From NCBI RefSeq assembly GCF_009687885.1, contig NZ_BLAF01000058.1:1-64000 (forward strand): 64,000 bases of DNA, written 5' to 3'. The notes under the pieces are model-generated. The model saw only the letters and a program-made list of their open reading frames with translations. It did not search any database and had not been told where the DNA came from. A program made the translations under genes and the position numbers. This stretch comes from Acrocarpospora pleiomorpha. GTDB taxonomy: Bacteria; Actinomycetota; Actinomycetes; Streptosporangiales; Streptosporangiaceae. Of the stretch, positions 49,678 to 58,328 are shown one piece after another (the stretch's first letter is position 1; each line of letters starts with the position of its first letter).

Positions 49678-50679
49678 CTACTCGGCCTCTGGATCCTCAC
49701 GCAGCACGCGCGCCGCTTCCCGGCACCGGATCAGCGCGGCCTTCGCGTAGGCGGGTGAGGCTCCGGCCAGCCCGCAACTGGGCGTGAGCACGACCTGCCG
49801 GGCCAGCGTCTCCGGCCGGAACCCGAGCCGTCGCCACAGCTCGACCGCCGGTTTCGCGACCGCGTCCACCGCGGGCAGGCGGGTGTCCACACCCGGGACC
49901 ACGCCAAGTAATAAGGCGGTTCCCGCTTCGATCGCGGCGCCGATGTCGTCCTCGTCCGTGCGTCTCATCAGGGCCGTGTCGAACGAGATTCCGCGGGCGC
50001 CAGCCGTACGCAGAACGGAAAAAGGCACGTGCGGCGCGCAGCAGTGCACGATCGGGAAGTCGGCGACCGAGAGCACCCGGCCGAGCCGGTCGGCGGCGTC
50101 GGCGGCCTCCACGGCGGCCAGGCGCCCGAATCCGGACGCGGTCGGCACCGTTCCCGCCAGCACCCCGGGCAGCCCCGGCTCGTCCACCTGGACGATCAGT
50201 TCGGCCCCCGGAACCCGCTTCCGCACGTCCGCCACGTGGGCGGCGAGCCCGTCCGCGAGTGAATCGACGAGATCCCGGACCGCGCCCTTGTCGGCGAGCG
50301 TCTTGTCGCCGTGCCGCAGCTCGATGCTCCCCGCGAGCGTCCACGGCCCGCACACCTGGATCTTGAACGGCCCCGAATACCCCTGCGACACCTCTTCCAG
50401 CATGTCCAGGTCGCGCAGCAGGTGATCGCGAGCGCGCTTGAAATCCCGGCCTGGCCGATCGCTGAACCGCCACCCCGACGGCTGCACCTCGACGGGCAGC
50501 TCGACCAGCAGCGACGCCGTCCGCCCGATCACGTCCGCGCCGACTCCCCGGCCGGGAAGCTCCGCCAGGTACGGCACCGGAAGCTCGTCGAACACGGTCT
50601 TCAGCGCAACCAGGACATCTTCGCCTGGATGCGACCCGACCCCCGTCGCCGAGCCCTCGTTCCAGGGATTGTCACTCAC
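49678..50679 (-). CDS. MetE-like (UROD/MetE superfamily) protein
   Basis: This protein of about 333 residues is a one-domain member of the cobalamin-independent methionine synthase superfamily. It keeps the barrel (ATGVGSHPG, QVCGPWTLAGSIEL, LIVQVDEPGLP) and the zinc-type ligand region with IVHCCAPH and VVLTPSCGLAG, whose Cys and His could bind zinc. It lacks the N-terminal domain of MetE, so its methyl donor and acceptor are not known. The start is GTG 50679, seven bases after TAAGCT. It diverges from the MBL gene with a 19-base gap. Confidence 0.85.
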   Translation of the reverse strand: MSDNPWNEGSATGVGSHPGEDVLVALKTVFDELPVPYLAELPGRGVGADVIGRTASLLVELPVEVQPSGWRFSDRPGRDFKRARDHLLRDLDMLEEVSQGYSGPFKIQVCGPWTLAGSIELRHGDKTLADKGAVRDLVDSLADGLAAHVADVRKRVPGAELIVQVDEPGLPGVLAGTVPTASGFGRLAAVEAADAADRLGRVLSVADFPIVHCCAPHVPFSVLRTAGARGISFDTALMRRTDEDDIGAAIEAGTALLLGVVPGVDTRLPAVDAVAKPAVELWRRLGFRPETLARQVVLTPSCGLAGASPAYAKAALIRCREAARVLREDPEAE

Positions 50680-50685
50680 AGGTTC

Positions 50686-50692
50686 TAGCTTA
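50686..50692. promoter_or_regulatory. Overlapping divergent -10 elements, both genes leaderless
   Basis: TAGCTTA reads TAGCTT on the plus strand (50686-50691) and TAAGCT on the minus strand (50687-50692). Each ends seven bases before the start codon of its gene (ATG 50699, GTG 50679). There is no room for a Shine-Dalgarno on either side. Confidence 0.6.
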
Positions 50693-50698
50693 TGACGT

Positions 50699-51328
50699 AT
50701 GAAGCTCACCAAGTTCGGCCACGCCTGCTGGCACCTGGAGAAGGACGGCTCCATCCTCGTCATCGACCCCGGCTCCTTCAGCGGGCCAGGCCTTCTCGAC
50801 AACGCCAAAGCTGTCCTGATCACGCACGAGCACTTCGACCACCTGGACGTTTCCGTGCTCCGCGGTGCCTCCCCCGACCTTGAAATCTGGACCTGCCAGG
50901 CGGTGGCGGACCAGCTCACCGACGTCCCTGCCAAGATCCACGTCGTCCGCGACGGCGACAGCTTCGAGACGGCGGGTTTCACGGTCAGGACCATCGGCGA
51001 ATGGCACGCACCCAACCACCCCGACCTGCCGATCGTCCAGAATGTCGGCTTCTTCGTCGACGAGGAGGTCTTCTACCCCGGCGACGCTCTGACGCCTCCG
51101 GGCGTGGACGTTCCCACCCTCCTCGTCCCCACCAATGCGCCCTGGCTCAAGGCGTACGAAATGATCGAATATCTCCGCGCCATCCGGCCGGCCCGCGCTT
51201 ACTCCACCCATGACGGCCTCGTCAACGAGTACGGCCAGCTCCTGATCGACACCTGGCTGACCAAAGAAGCCGAAAAGCAGAAAACCGACATCCGCCGCAT
51301 CCCCGTAGGCGATTCCGTCGAGATCTGA
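50699..51328 (+). CDS. Metallo-beta-lactamase-fold hydrolase (UlaG-like)
   Basis: This 209-residue protein shows MKLTKFGHACWHLEKDGSIL, the metal motif THEHFDHLD (HxHxDH type), YPGDALTPPG and a last His in YSTHDGLVNEYG. The compact length and start are typical of the UlaG-like branch, which includes lactonases and many unassigned hydrolases. There is no signal peptide. It is probably translated from a leaderless message. Confidence 0.88.
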   Translation: MKLTKFGHACWHLEKDGSILVIDPGSFSGPGLLDNAKAVLITHEHFDHLDVSVLRGASPDLEIWTCQAVADQLTDVPAKIHVVRDGDSFETAGFTVRTIGEWHAPNHPDLPIVQNVGFFVDEEVFYPGDALTPPGVDVPTLLVPTNAPWLKAYEMIEYLRAIRPARAYSTHDGLVNEYGQLLIDTWLTKEAEKQKTDIRRIPVGDSVEI

Positions 51329-51353
51329 TCCGGCTAAGTGCGGAGCAGGCGGG

Positions 51354-52430
51354 TCAGGAGGCGGACGAGATGGTGGCCGAGCCGATGACCATGTCGCCGG
51401 TGTAGAGGACGGCGGCCTGGCCTGGGGCGACGCCGGTGGCGGGGGTGGTCAGGTGGATGTTGAGCTGGTCGCCGGAGAGCTGGGCCTGGCACGGGTAGAC
51501 CTCGCCGTGGGCGCGCAGCTGGACGTGGCAGCTGAACGGCGTGGCGGGCGGGTCGGCCGGGCCGTTCCAGAGGGGGTTGTCGCAGGTGATGGAGGTGACC
51601 TGGAGGGACGTGCGGGGGCCGACCGTGACCGTGTTCGAGACGGGCTCGATGGACAGGACGTAGCGGGGCTTGCCGTCGGAGGCAGGGCGGTCGAGGTGCA
51701 GACCCTTGCGCTGGCCGATCGTGTAGCCGTACGCACCGGGGTGGGTGCCGACGGTCTCGCCGGTCAGAGCGTCGACGATCGGGCCTTCGGTGGAGCCGAG
51801 GCGGTCGGCGAGGAAGGCTCGGGTGTCGCCGTCGGCGATGAAGCAGATGTCGTGGCTGTCCGGCTTGTCGGCGACGGTGAGACCGCGACGGGCCGCCTCC
51901 TCGCGGACCTGGGCCTTGGTGGAGTCGCCGAGCGGGAAAATGGCGTGGCTGAGCTGCTTTCGGGTGAGCACGCCCAGCACATACGACTGGTCTTTGCCCT
52001 GGTCGGGGGAACGGTGCAGAACGCCGTCCGCCAGGCGGGCGTGGTGTCCGGTGGCGACGGCGTCGAACCCCAGGGCCAGCGCCCGGTCCAGGACGGCCTC
52101 GAACTTGATCTTCTCGTTGCAGCGCAGGCACGGGTTGGGGGTGCGGCCGGCGGCGTACTCGCTGACGAAGTCCTCGACGACGTCACGATGGAAACGCTCG
52201 GCCATGTCCCAGATGTAGAACGGGATACCGATCACGTCGGCGGCGCGGCGGGCGTCGCGGGAGTCCTCGACCGTGCAGCAGCCGCGAGCTCCGGTCCGGT
52301 ACGACTGGGGGTTGGCGGACAGCGCGAGATGAACGCCGGTCACATCGTGACCCGCCTCGGCGATCCTGGCCGCCGCGACCGCTGAATCAACGCCGCCCGA
52401 CATGGCAGCGAGCACACGCAAGGTTCCCAT
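51354..52430 (-). CDS. mnmA: tRNA-specific 2-thiouridylase
   Basis: MnmA puts sulfur on U34 of tRNA-Glu, -Gln and -Lys. The 358-residue protein has the ATP PP-loop AMSGGVDSAVAA, the active Cys in PNPCLRCNEKIKF, the second Cys in SHDICFIADGDTRAFL, and the C-terminal beta-barrel. Sulfur normally comes from a cysteine desulfurase; one is encoded 4 kb away but on the opposite strand, with two other genes between. Its own start is ATG 52430. Confidence 0.96.
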   Translation of the reverse strand: MGTLRVLAAMSGGVDSAVAAARIAEAGHDVTGVHLALSANPQSYRTGARGCCTVEDSRDARRAADVIGIPFYIWDMAERFHRDVVEDFVSEYAAGRTPNPCLRCNEKIKFEAVLDRALALGFDAVATGHHARLADGVLHRSPDQGKDQSYVLGVLTRKQLSHAIFPLGDSTKAQVREEAARRGLTVADKPDSHDICFIADGDTRAFLADRLGSTEGPIVDALTGETVGTHPGAYGYTIGQRKGLHLDRPASDGKPRYVLSIEPVSNTVTVGPRTSLQVTSITCDNPLWNGPADPPATPFSCHVQLRAHGEVYPCQAQLSGDQLNIHLTTPATGVAPGQAAVLYTGDMVIGSATISSAS

Positions 52431-52585
52431 AACAATTCGAGGTTACCGCCCCCACCGAAGTCACTCGCCGGGGTTTTCCACGGGACACCGGAGATCCCAC
52501 TCGTCGTCAGGTCTCGTGGGTTGGGGATCCGGCTGGTTGGGGGTGCGTTGGCAGGGGGATGGTTCGGCTGGGATGATTGCTGGCC

Positions 52586-53614
52586 ATGCGACTGTTCGGG
52601 CGCAAGAGCGAGCCGGTGGATCCGGGTGCGCTGATCGCTGCCTTCTGGACCTGGTGGGACGAGGCTCGGCCTCGGGTGGACGTGCTGGTGGACGCGGGTG
52701 AGGCGGGGGAACTGGCCGAACTGGTCGGGCCCGCGGTGACCGCGCTGGACGCGTCGTTGATCTGGGAGGTCGCGCCGGGGCTCGCGGCGCGGCACGCGCT
52801 GGTGGTGAGCGCGGCGGGTGATCCGGAGTTGCGGTCGTTCGCGCATCGGTGGGCGCTGGCGGGGCCCGCTGCCGACGAGCGGTGGGAGTTCCATCCGTCG
52901 CGGCAGGCCAATCCGCAGGCGATCGGCCTGACCATCGATGTGGGCGGGCATCAGTTCGGCATGGATCGGTTCGTGCTGGGGGTGCGGGTTCCGCCTGGTA
53001 CGCCCCGGGTGAACGTTTCCGCGTACCACCCGATATTTCAGGACATCGATGATGAGACGCGGATGGAGACCACGCTGCTCGCGCTCGACTGGCTTCTCGG
53101 CGAAGACGAGGTAGCCCGCTGGATCGGCGACATCATCGCCGCCGAATTCGAGCCCATCGACGCCATCCCCGCCATCCACCTCCCCGGCGTGGTCGCGGAC
53201 GTCGCCCAAAGTTTCCCCGCCGACCGCTGGATCCTCATGGAGGGCCAGACCGGCACCGGCAAACCCCTCAAAGCCACCGCCCGCTACCCTCTCCGCCCCG
53301 TCGACTACCCCCTATTCGACCAGCACATCGCCATCACCGTCCCCTATCGCAGCAGCGACCCCGACGGACTCCCCACCCCCGAAACCCTCACCACCCTCAC
53401 CACCTTCGAAGCCCAGCTCACCACCACCCTCACCGAAAACGCCGTCCTAGCCGCCCACCTCACCACCGAAAACACCCGCACCTACCTCATCTACGCCAAC
53501 CCCACCGCCAACACCGCCCCCACCTTCAAAACCCTCACCTGGCCCGAAGGCCGCCCCCGCATCACAATCAACGACGACCCATCCTGGTCAGCCGTAGCCC
53601 ACTTCTTGACCTGA
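52586..53614 (+). CDS. DUF695-type protein of unknown function
   Basis: This 342-residue protein has an acidic N-terminal domain (FGRKSEPVDPGALIAAFWTW, residues 4-130), a middle part, and a C-terminal region (about 225-342) with DQHIAITVPYRSSDPDGLPT and TYLIYANPTANTAP that resembles DUF695. The codon use shifts in the last third to strings of ACC, CTC and CCC. No signal or membrane segment is present. Function is unknown; it sits between mnmA and the DUF222 gene. Confidence 0.65.
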   Translation: MRLFGRKSEPVDPGALIAAFWTWWDEARPRVDVLVDAGEAGELAELVGPAVTALDASLIWEVAPGLAARHALVVSAAGDPELRSFAHRWALAGPAADERWEFHPSRQANPQAIGLTIDVGGHQFGMDRFVLGVRVPPGTPRVNVSAYHPIFQDIDDETRMETTLLALDWLLGEDEVARWIGDIIAAEFEPIDAIPAIHLPGVVADVAQSFPADRWILMEGQTGTGKPLKATARYPLRPVDYPLFDQHIAITVPYRSSDPDGLPTPETLTTLTTFEAQLTTTLTENAVLAAHLTTENTRTYLIYANPTANTAPTFKTLTWPEGRPRITINDDPSWSAVAHFLT

Positions 53615-53732
53615 TTTACGGGCAGTCGCGGCCGACGCAGCGGGCGAACCGGTTCCACATGCGTTCTAGTGCCGCGATCTCCCGCAGACCGGCACGCGGG
53701 CATCCCGCTGTCCACGCCGAAGGACCCGACGA

Positions 53733-53808
53733 AGTCGGAGCCGACCAAACGGAGAGTCGGCCCGTGGAGTCGGCCCGCGGAGCCGACCGAGCAGGGAGTC
53801 GGCCCGGG
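53733..53808. repeat. Short GAGTCGGCCCG repeats
   Basis: GAGTCGGCCCG occurs three times and GAGCCGACC twice within 76 bases. The run lies in the gap between the DUF695 gene and the end of the convergent DUF222 gene. Confidence 0.7.
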
Positions 53809-53852
53809 CGGTTCCCGGCCCGGGATGGGTGGCATGCTCGTGCTGGTCGGGT

Positions 53853-56165
53853 TCAGCGCCGCAATCGTCCAGTGAAGCGGCTTGTTTTGCTGCGGTAGAG
53901 CAGGGTCCAGGTGCCGTCGTGGTTGCGGCGGGTGCGGTAGCGGTCGGGGTGGGCTGCTTTGTCGCGGTTGTGCCAGGTGCAGGCGGGGGCGAGCTGGTCC
54001 AGGTCGGTGGCGCCTCCCTCAGCCCAGCCCTTCACGTGGTCGATTTCCGACATGTCCGCGGGGATGGCACAGCCCTCGCGGTAACAGGTGGTGTAGCGGG
54101 CCAGGATGGCCTGCCGCTGCGCGGGCGTGGCCAGGCGCACCGCGCGGCCCATGTCCAGAACCCGGCCCTTGGCATCAACGACCATCCGGACCAGCCTCGA
54201 GGTACGGGCCAGCCGGTGGACATCGGAGATCGGCAGCAACTGCCCGGTAGCGATCAACAGCCCAGGCGCCAGCCGATCCGGCGCATGCCCACAGGTCCCG
54301 CACGCCTCCCGCACCGGCCCCTCACCCGCACCCGTGCCCGCGCTGCCAGTACCTGGCCCGGCTGAATCTGTGTCCGTGCTGCCAGTACCTGCCCCGGCCG
54401 AACCCGTGCCCGCGCTGCCCGCACCCACCCCAGCTGAACCCGTGCCCGCGCTGCCAGTACCTGCCCCGGCCGAACCCGTGCCCGCGCTGCCGGTACCTGC
54501 ACCGGTCGAACCGGTGTCCGTGCTGTCGGTATCCGCCCCGGCCGAACCCGTGCCTCCCGTGTGGCAAGGACCGCCCGCGCGGCAGATCGAGCCGTCACCG
54601 GCCTGAGGTGTCCCGGGCCGAGCACCGCCGGATCCGGCGGTGTCGGTGTCGGTGTCGGTGGTGTCGGCGCGTCCGGATGCGCTCTGCGATGGCGATACCC
54701 CCGCAGCGGGTGTGGCGGGCGTGCCGGACGCCCCGGTGGTGGCGGCGTCAACGGTGTCGGACGCCACGGTGGAGGCCGCAGGGGTGGAGTCGGCGTCAGG
54801 TGTGGGGTGGTCAGCGGTGGGGCGGTCAGCGGTGGGGTGGTCGGTGGGCAGGGATTCGGCCCGGACCAGGACCAGCAATTCGGTGGTGACCTTCTTGCTG
54901 AGCAGCGCCGACAGCGCATCGGCCTGACGGACCCGCAGCGGGCGATCCTCGTCCTTGCCCCTCGGCCTCGCATAAGCGGCAAGGAACTCACGCAGCCGGG
55001 CGCCGGCCTCACGAGGCAGCCGGAATTCCCCCTCCACCCCGCCCGTACTGGACGGGCGGACCAGCAGGAAACGCGTGGCGAAGTCGTCTTCGGCGTCATC
55101 GTCCAGGGTGCCCGGGTCCAGCAGCTCACGCAGGTAACGCCCAGCCTTGCCGATCTCCGCCGGGGACGCGCGATCGGCCAGATCCACCAAGATCGGCTCC
55201 ACCAGCGCCGCCTGCTCATCATTCAGACGGGCCGTGACCCCCGCGATCGCCTCGACCGACCCCTCGGCGAGCGTGCCGACGGCAAACCGATCCCGGACTA
55301 CGGGCAGCCGGGCCAGCTGGACCGCCAGCCGGACCAAAGCCGACGCAGCCCCACCGGACATCCCCGCCGAAGCACGCAGCCAGGTGCCGGTCGAGGCATG
55401 CCCCCCGCTACCGGCACTCCTGGCCTCACCGGCCGCATGCACCCGCCCCACCCGCGCGGCGATCGCCGAGTCCAACCGGTCCCGGGTGAACAGCAGTTCC
55501 TCCGTCTCACCCACACACACCCCGGCACCCTCGGGCAGCTCGGACACCGCAAGCAGGGACGCGCGCTGCCTCAGCTCCGACACCAGCACCCCAGAACCCA
55601 CCGACCCGCACGAATCCTCCGGCCCCGCCCAACGGCCACCATCAACCGAGCCGCCGCCATCAGCCGAGCGCACGCCATCAGCCGAGCGGGCGCCATCGGT
55701 CAAACCGCCGTCAGCCGTCGAGCGCCCGCCGTCGGTCGAGCGGCCACCGTCGGTCGAGCGGCCACCGTCGGTCGAGCGGCCACCGTCGGTCGAGCGGCCA
55801 CCGTCGGTCGAGCGGCCACCGTCGGTCGAGCGGCCACCGTCGGTCGAGCGGCCGCCGTCGGTCGAGTCGCCGCGGAGGAACTGCTCCCATGCGCCGCCCT
55901 TCGCGTCGTCGTGGGCGTGGTCGTGGGCGTCGTCGGTGGAACGTGGGGGCGGGACGTACTCCGGGTCCAGCACCGTCCCCTTCAGCAACGCGGGCAGCTC
56001 GCGTTCGCAGGCACCCCCACGGGAGGGATCCCGCACATCGAACGGAAACCCGAGCACGGAAGACACCCCCCTCTCGCTCCAGCCGATCCGAACAGCTGCC
56101 CTCAGGCTATCCAGCAGCTCCGACAAACCCGGCCATGATCCACGACAAAACCGCAGGTCAAACAC
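53853..56165 (-). CDS. DUF222 and HNH endonuclease-like protein (13E12 family)
   Basis: This protein of about 770 residues has a DUF222 core (about 230-420; WLRASAGMSGGAASALVRLA, AGRYLRELLDPG) and a C-terminal HNH motif with zinc-type Cys (CYREGCAIPADMSEIDHVKG, LAPACTWHNRDKA). Two low-complexity inserts break it: eight STDGGR hexapeptides, and a Gly/Ser/Thr/Ala tract with 12-residue units. The family includes the REP13E12 repeats of mycobacteria, a known prophage target. The start is uncertain; GTG 56165 is given, and the frame is open to 56294. Confidence 0.8.
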   Translation of the reverse strand: MFDLRFCRGSWPGLSELLDSLRAAVRIGWSERGVSSVLGFPFDVRDPSRGGACERELPALLKGTVLDPEYVPPPRSTDDAHDHAHDDAKGGAWEQFLRGDSTDGGRSTDGGRSTDGGRSTDGGRSTDGGRSTDGGRSTDGGRSTDGGRSTADGGLTDGARSADGVRSADGGGSVDGGRWAGPEDSCGSVGSGVLVSELRQRASLLAVSELPEGAGVCVGETEELLFTRDRLDSAIAARVGRVHAAGEARSAGSGGHASTGTWLRASAGMSGGAASALVRLAVQLARLPVVRDRFAVGTLAEGSVEAIAGVTARLNDEQAALVEPILVDLADRASPAEIGKAGRYLRELLDPGTLDDDAEDDFATRFLLVRPSSTGGVEGEFRLPREAGARLREFLAAYARPRGKDEDRPLRVRQADALSALLSKKVTTELLVLVRAESLPTDHPTADRPTADHPTPDADSTPAASTVASDTVDAATTGASGTPATPAAGVSPSQSASGRADTTDTDTDTAGSGGARPGTPQAGDGSICRAGGPCHTGGTGSAGADTDSTDTGSTGAGTGSAGTGSAGAGTGSAGTGSAGVGAGSAGTGSAGAGTGSTDTDSAGPGTGSAGTGAGEGPVREACGTCGHAPDRLAPGLLIATGQLLPISDVHRLARTSRLVRMVVDAKGRVLDMGRAVRLATPAQRQAILARYTTCYREGCAIPADMSEIDHVKGWAEGGATDLDQLAPACTWHNRDKAAHPDRYRTRRNHDGTWTLLYRSKTSRFTGRLRR
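54320..54570 (-). repeat. 36-bp units coding for a Gly/Ser/Thr/Ala tract
   Basis: About six degenerate units code for GAGTGSAGTGSA-like 12-mers between the DUF222 core and the HNH part of the gene. They keep the frame, so copy-number changes would only change linker length. Confidence 0.75.
55724..55867 (-). repeat. 18-bp minisatellite, eight copies (STDGGR repeats)
   Basis: Eight near-identical units of CGGCCACCGTCGGTCGAG (plus strand) code for eight STDGGR hexapeptides near the N-terminus of the DUF222/HNH protein. The middle copies are identical, as expected of a recently expanded, length-variable repeat. Confidence 0.92.
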
Positions 56166-56613
56166 CCCGCGAAAAGATCTACCAACCAACCGGCCCTGCC
56201 TGCCGTCACCCGACAACCATCCGCCACGCCCGATCAAGAACAGCACCAACTCGCAGACCCCCAACCCGCGAAGAACAGGCCTGTCGGGTGGCACTGTGAC
56301 CTTGGTGTTCGGTCCGGTCTTGGGCGTAGTGGGTGGGCGAGTCCACGGCGAGGAGGGCCCAGGCGGAGCCCGGAGCGATCAAGATGAGCGCGTCCGCGCC
56401 GTGGTTGCTGTTCCTCAGGGCGACCACGGCGGGCCGGGGCGGGCGGAGCCCGAGCGGAGCCCGAGCGGAGCCCGCAGGGAAATAAAGGATGGGCGGGTGG
56501 GGAGAACCGTTCACTTCTCGCAGGTGTTTCGTGGGGTGGAGATCTGCCCGGCTCGGAGGTAGGGAGCGGGTCACAGTACGCTTAATTGGTTGTGCGTTTT
56601 GAACGGAGGGGTC
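56166..56613. other. Intergenic region with repeat fragments
   Basis: The stretch between the divergent DUF222 and desulfurase genes holds copy F of the dispersed repeat and a fragment (AGGCGGAGCCCGGAGCGATC, about 56361-56380) of the same family. No further gene is seen. Confidence 0.55.
56425..56508 (+). repeat. Dispersed intergenic repeat, copy F
   Basis: It starts CACGGCGGGCCGGGGCGGGC and has CGAGCGGAGCC amplified in tandem, then GGGAAATAAAGGATGGGCGG and GTGGGGAGAACC. The internal 11-bp amplification is unique to this copy. Confidence 0.75.
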
Positions 56614-57768
56614 GTGGGGACCGCGTACCTGGATCATGCTGCGACGACGCCGATGTTGCCTGAGGCGGTCGGTGCCATGGTGGCCGAGTTGAACCAGGTG
56701 GGGAATGCTTCGTCGTTGCATGCGGCGGGGCGGCGGACTCGGCGGGTGGTCGAGGAGTCTCGGGAAACGATTGCTTGCGCGTTGGGGGCCCGGCCCAGTG
56801 AGGTGGTTTTCACTTCGGGAGGGACCGAGGCGGACAATCTTGCGATTAAGGGGTTGTTCTGGGCGCGGAAGCGGCCTCGGATTCTGATCAGTGCAGTGGA
56901 GCATCATGCGGCGCTGGATCCGGCGCACTGGCTGGCCGACAACCAGGGCGCGGTTGTCGAGTTGCTGCCGGTGGACGCGCAGGGGCGGGTGCATCCGGAT
57001 ACGCTGCGGGCGGCAATTGACGCTAATCCTGATGATGTCGCCCTGGTCAGCGTGATGTGGGCCAACAATGAGGTGGGCACGATTCAGCCGGTTCCAGAAC
57101 TGGCGGCGATCGCGCACGCGCACGGCGTTCCCATCCATTCGGACGCGGTCCAGGCGATCGCCCAGCTGCCGGTGAACTTCGCCGAGTCCGGGGTGGACGC
57201 GATGACCATTTCCGGGCACAAGGTCGGCGGCCCGATGGGGGTCGGCGCCCTGTTGCTGGCGCGTGGCGTCGATCCGGTGCCAGTGCTCCATGGCGGTGGC
57301 CAGGAGCGTGATGTCCGTTCCGGCACCCTTGACGCGCCCGCTATCGCCGGTTTCGCGGCAGCCGTACAGGCCTCGGTGGACCGGCGCCCAGAGCAGGCCC
57401 CGCGCCTGGCCGCACTCCGCGACGACCTGGTCAGTCGGGTACGGCAAGCGGTCCCCGACGTCATCCTCAACGGCGACCCGACCGACCGCCTCCCCGGCAA
57501 CGCCCATTTCACCTTCCCCGGCTGCGAAGGCGACGCCCTGCTCATGCTCCTGGACGCCAAGGGCATCGAATGCTCCACCGGCTCCGCCTGCTCGGCGGGG
57601 GTGGCCCAGCCGTCCCATGTCCTGCTCGCCATGGACCAGGACACCGCCCGGGCACGCGGCTCGCTGCGCTTCTCCCTCGGCCACACCTCCACGCAGTCCG
57701 ACGTGGACCGCGTGGCCGACGTCATCGCCGTGGTGGTGGAGCGCGCCCGCCGCGCAGGCCTCACTTGA
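56614..57768 (+). CDS. Cysteine desulfurase (NifS/IscS-like)
   Basis: This 384-residue PLP enzyme releases sulfur from cysteine for thio-tRNA, Fe-S clusters or other uses. The N-terminus is YLDHAATTPMLPEAVGAM; the PLP Lys lies in MTISGHKVGGPMGVGALLL and the catalytic Cys loop is STGSACSAGVAQPSHVLLAM. In many actinobacteria this gene precedes mnmA and supplies its sulfur. GTG 56614 follows GGAGG; the first 170 codons use more GTT/GCG/CGG-type codons than the later ones. Confidence 0.94.
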   Translation: MGTAYLDHAATTPMLPEAVGAMVAELNQVGNASSLHAAGRRTRRVVEESRETIACALGARPSEVVFTSGGTEADNLAIKGLFWARKRPRILISAVEHHAALDPAHWLADNQGAVVELLPVDAQGRVHPDTLRAAIDANPDDVALVSVMWANNEVGTIQPVPELAAIAHAHGVPIHSDAVQAIAQLPVNFAESGVDAMTISGHKVGGPMGVGALLLARGVDPVPVLHGGGQERDVRSGTLDAPAIAGFAAAVQASVDRRPEQAPRLAALRDDLVSRVRQAVPDVILNGDPTDRLPGNAHFTFPGCEGDALLMLLDAKGIECSTGSACSAGVAQPSHVLLAMDQDTARARGSLRFSLGHTSTQSDVDRVADVIAVVVERARRAGLT

Positions 57769-57783
57769 TGAATTTGTGACTTA

Positions 57784-57802
57784 ACCGTCCAGACGGTACA
57801 GT
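57784..57802. promoter_or_regulatory. Operator and promoter of the tetR gene
   Basis: ACCGTCCAGACGGT (57784-57797) is a perfect inverted repeat that ends where a candidate -10, TACAGT (57797-57802), begins. The ATG is seven bases further on, so the message looks leaderless. The position suggests autorepression. Confidence 0.65.
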
Positions 57803-57809
57803 AGATAAC

Positions 57810-58328
57810 ATGAAAAGGGACGAGCTACTTGACGCTGCGGAAGGCCTGCTGGCCGACCACGGCGTTCAGGCGCTCACCCTCGCCGCGGTCGCCGAACGTG
57901 CCGGGGTCAGCAAAGGTGGGCTGCTCTATCACTTCAAGACCAAGGACGCCCTGGTAGCAGGCATGATCGACCGGCTCATCGCGGACTTCGACGCGCTCGT
58001 CGCAGCTCAGGACGAAACCTGCTACACCCGGGCATACGTGCAAGCCACCTTCGTCGCCGTCCAGAGCGGCCGGCTCAGGCGCTGGGCCGTCGCCACCGGA
58101 GCCGCGGGCGACCCCGCCCTCCTGGTGCCACTCCGCGAGGCCATGGCCCGGTGGCACACCCACGACCTGGCCACCGAGCCAGACCCGGTGCTGTCACGCA
58201 TCGTACGGCTGGCATGCGAAGGCGTCTGGGAAGCCGCCACCCAATGCCCCACGATCTTCGACCCTGGCCGCCCTCACCAAGGCGACTTCCCCGGCCTCCG
58301 CGAGCGCCTTCTCTCCCTCGTGCATTAG
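57810..58328 (+). CDS. TetR-family transcriptional regulator
   Basis: This 172-residue repressor has the TetR helix-turn-helix (residues 5-50; ALTLAAVAERAGVSKGGLLYHFKTKDAL) and a TetR_C-type helical ligand domain. It probably controls the MFS gene 600 bases downstream on the same strand and itself through the 57784 palindrome. The inducer cannot be told. Confidence 0.93.
   Translation: MKRDELLDAAEGLLADHGVQALTLAAVAERAGVSKGGLLYHFKTKDALVAGMIDRLIADFDALVAAQDETCYTRAYVQATFVAVQSGRLRRWAVATGAAGDPALLVPLREAMARWHTHDLATEPDPVLSRIVRLACEGVWEAATQCPTIFDPGRPHQGDFPGLRERLLSLVH

Noticed and set aside
49678..50679. Full-length methionine synthase MetE
   Set aside because: Only one of the two MetE domains is present at 333 residues, so the specific name was not used.
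55724..55867. CRISPR-like array (18-bp repeats)
   Set aside because: The units are contiguous without spacers, in frame, and code for hexapeptides inside a protein gene; no cas genes are in the window.
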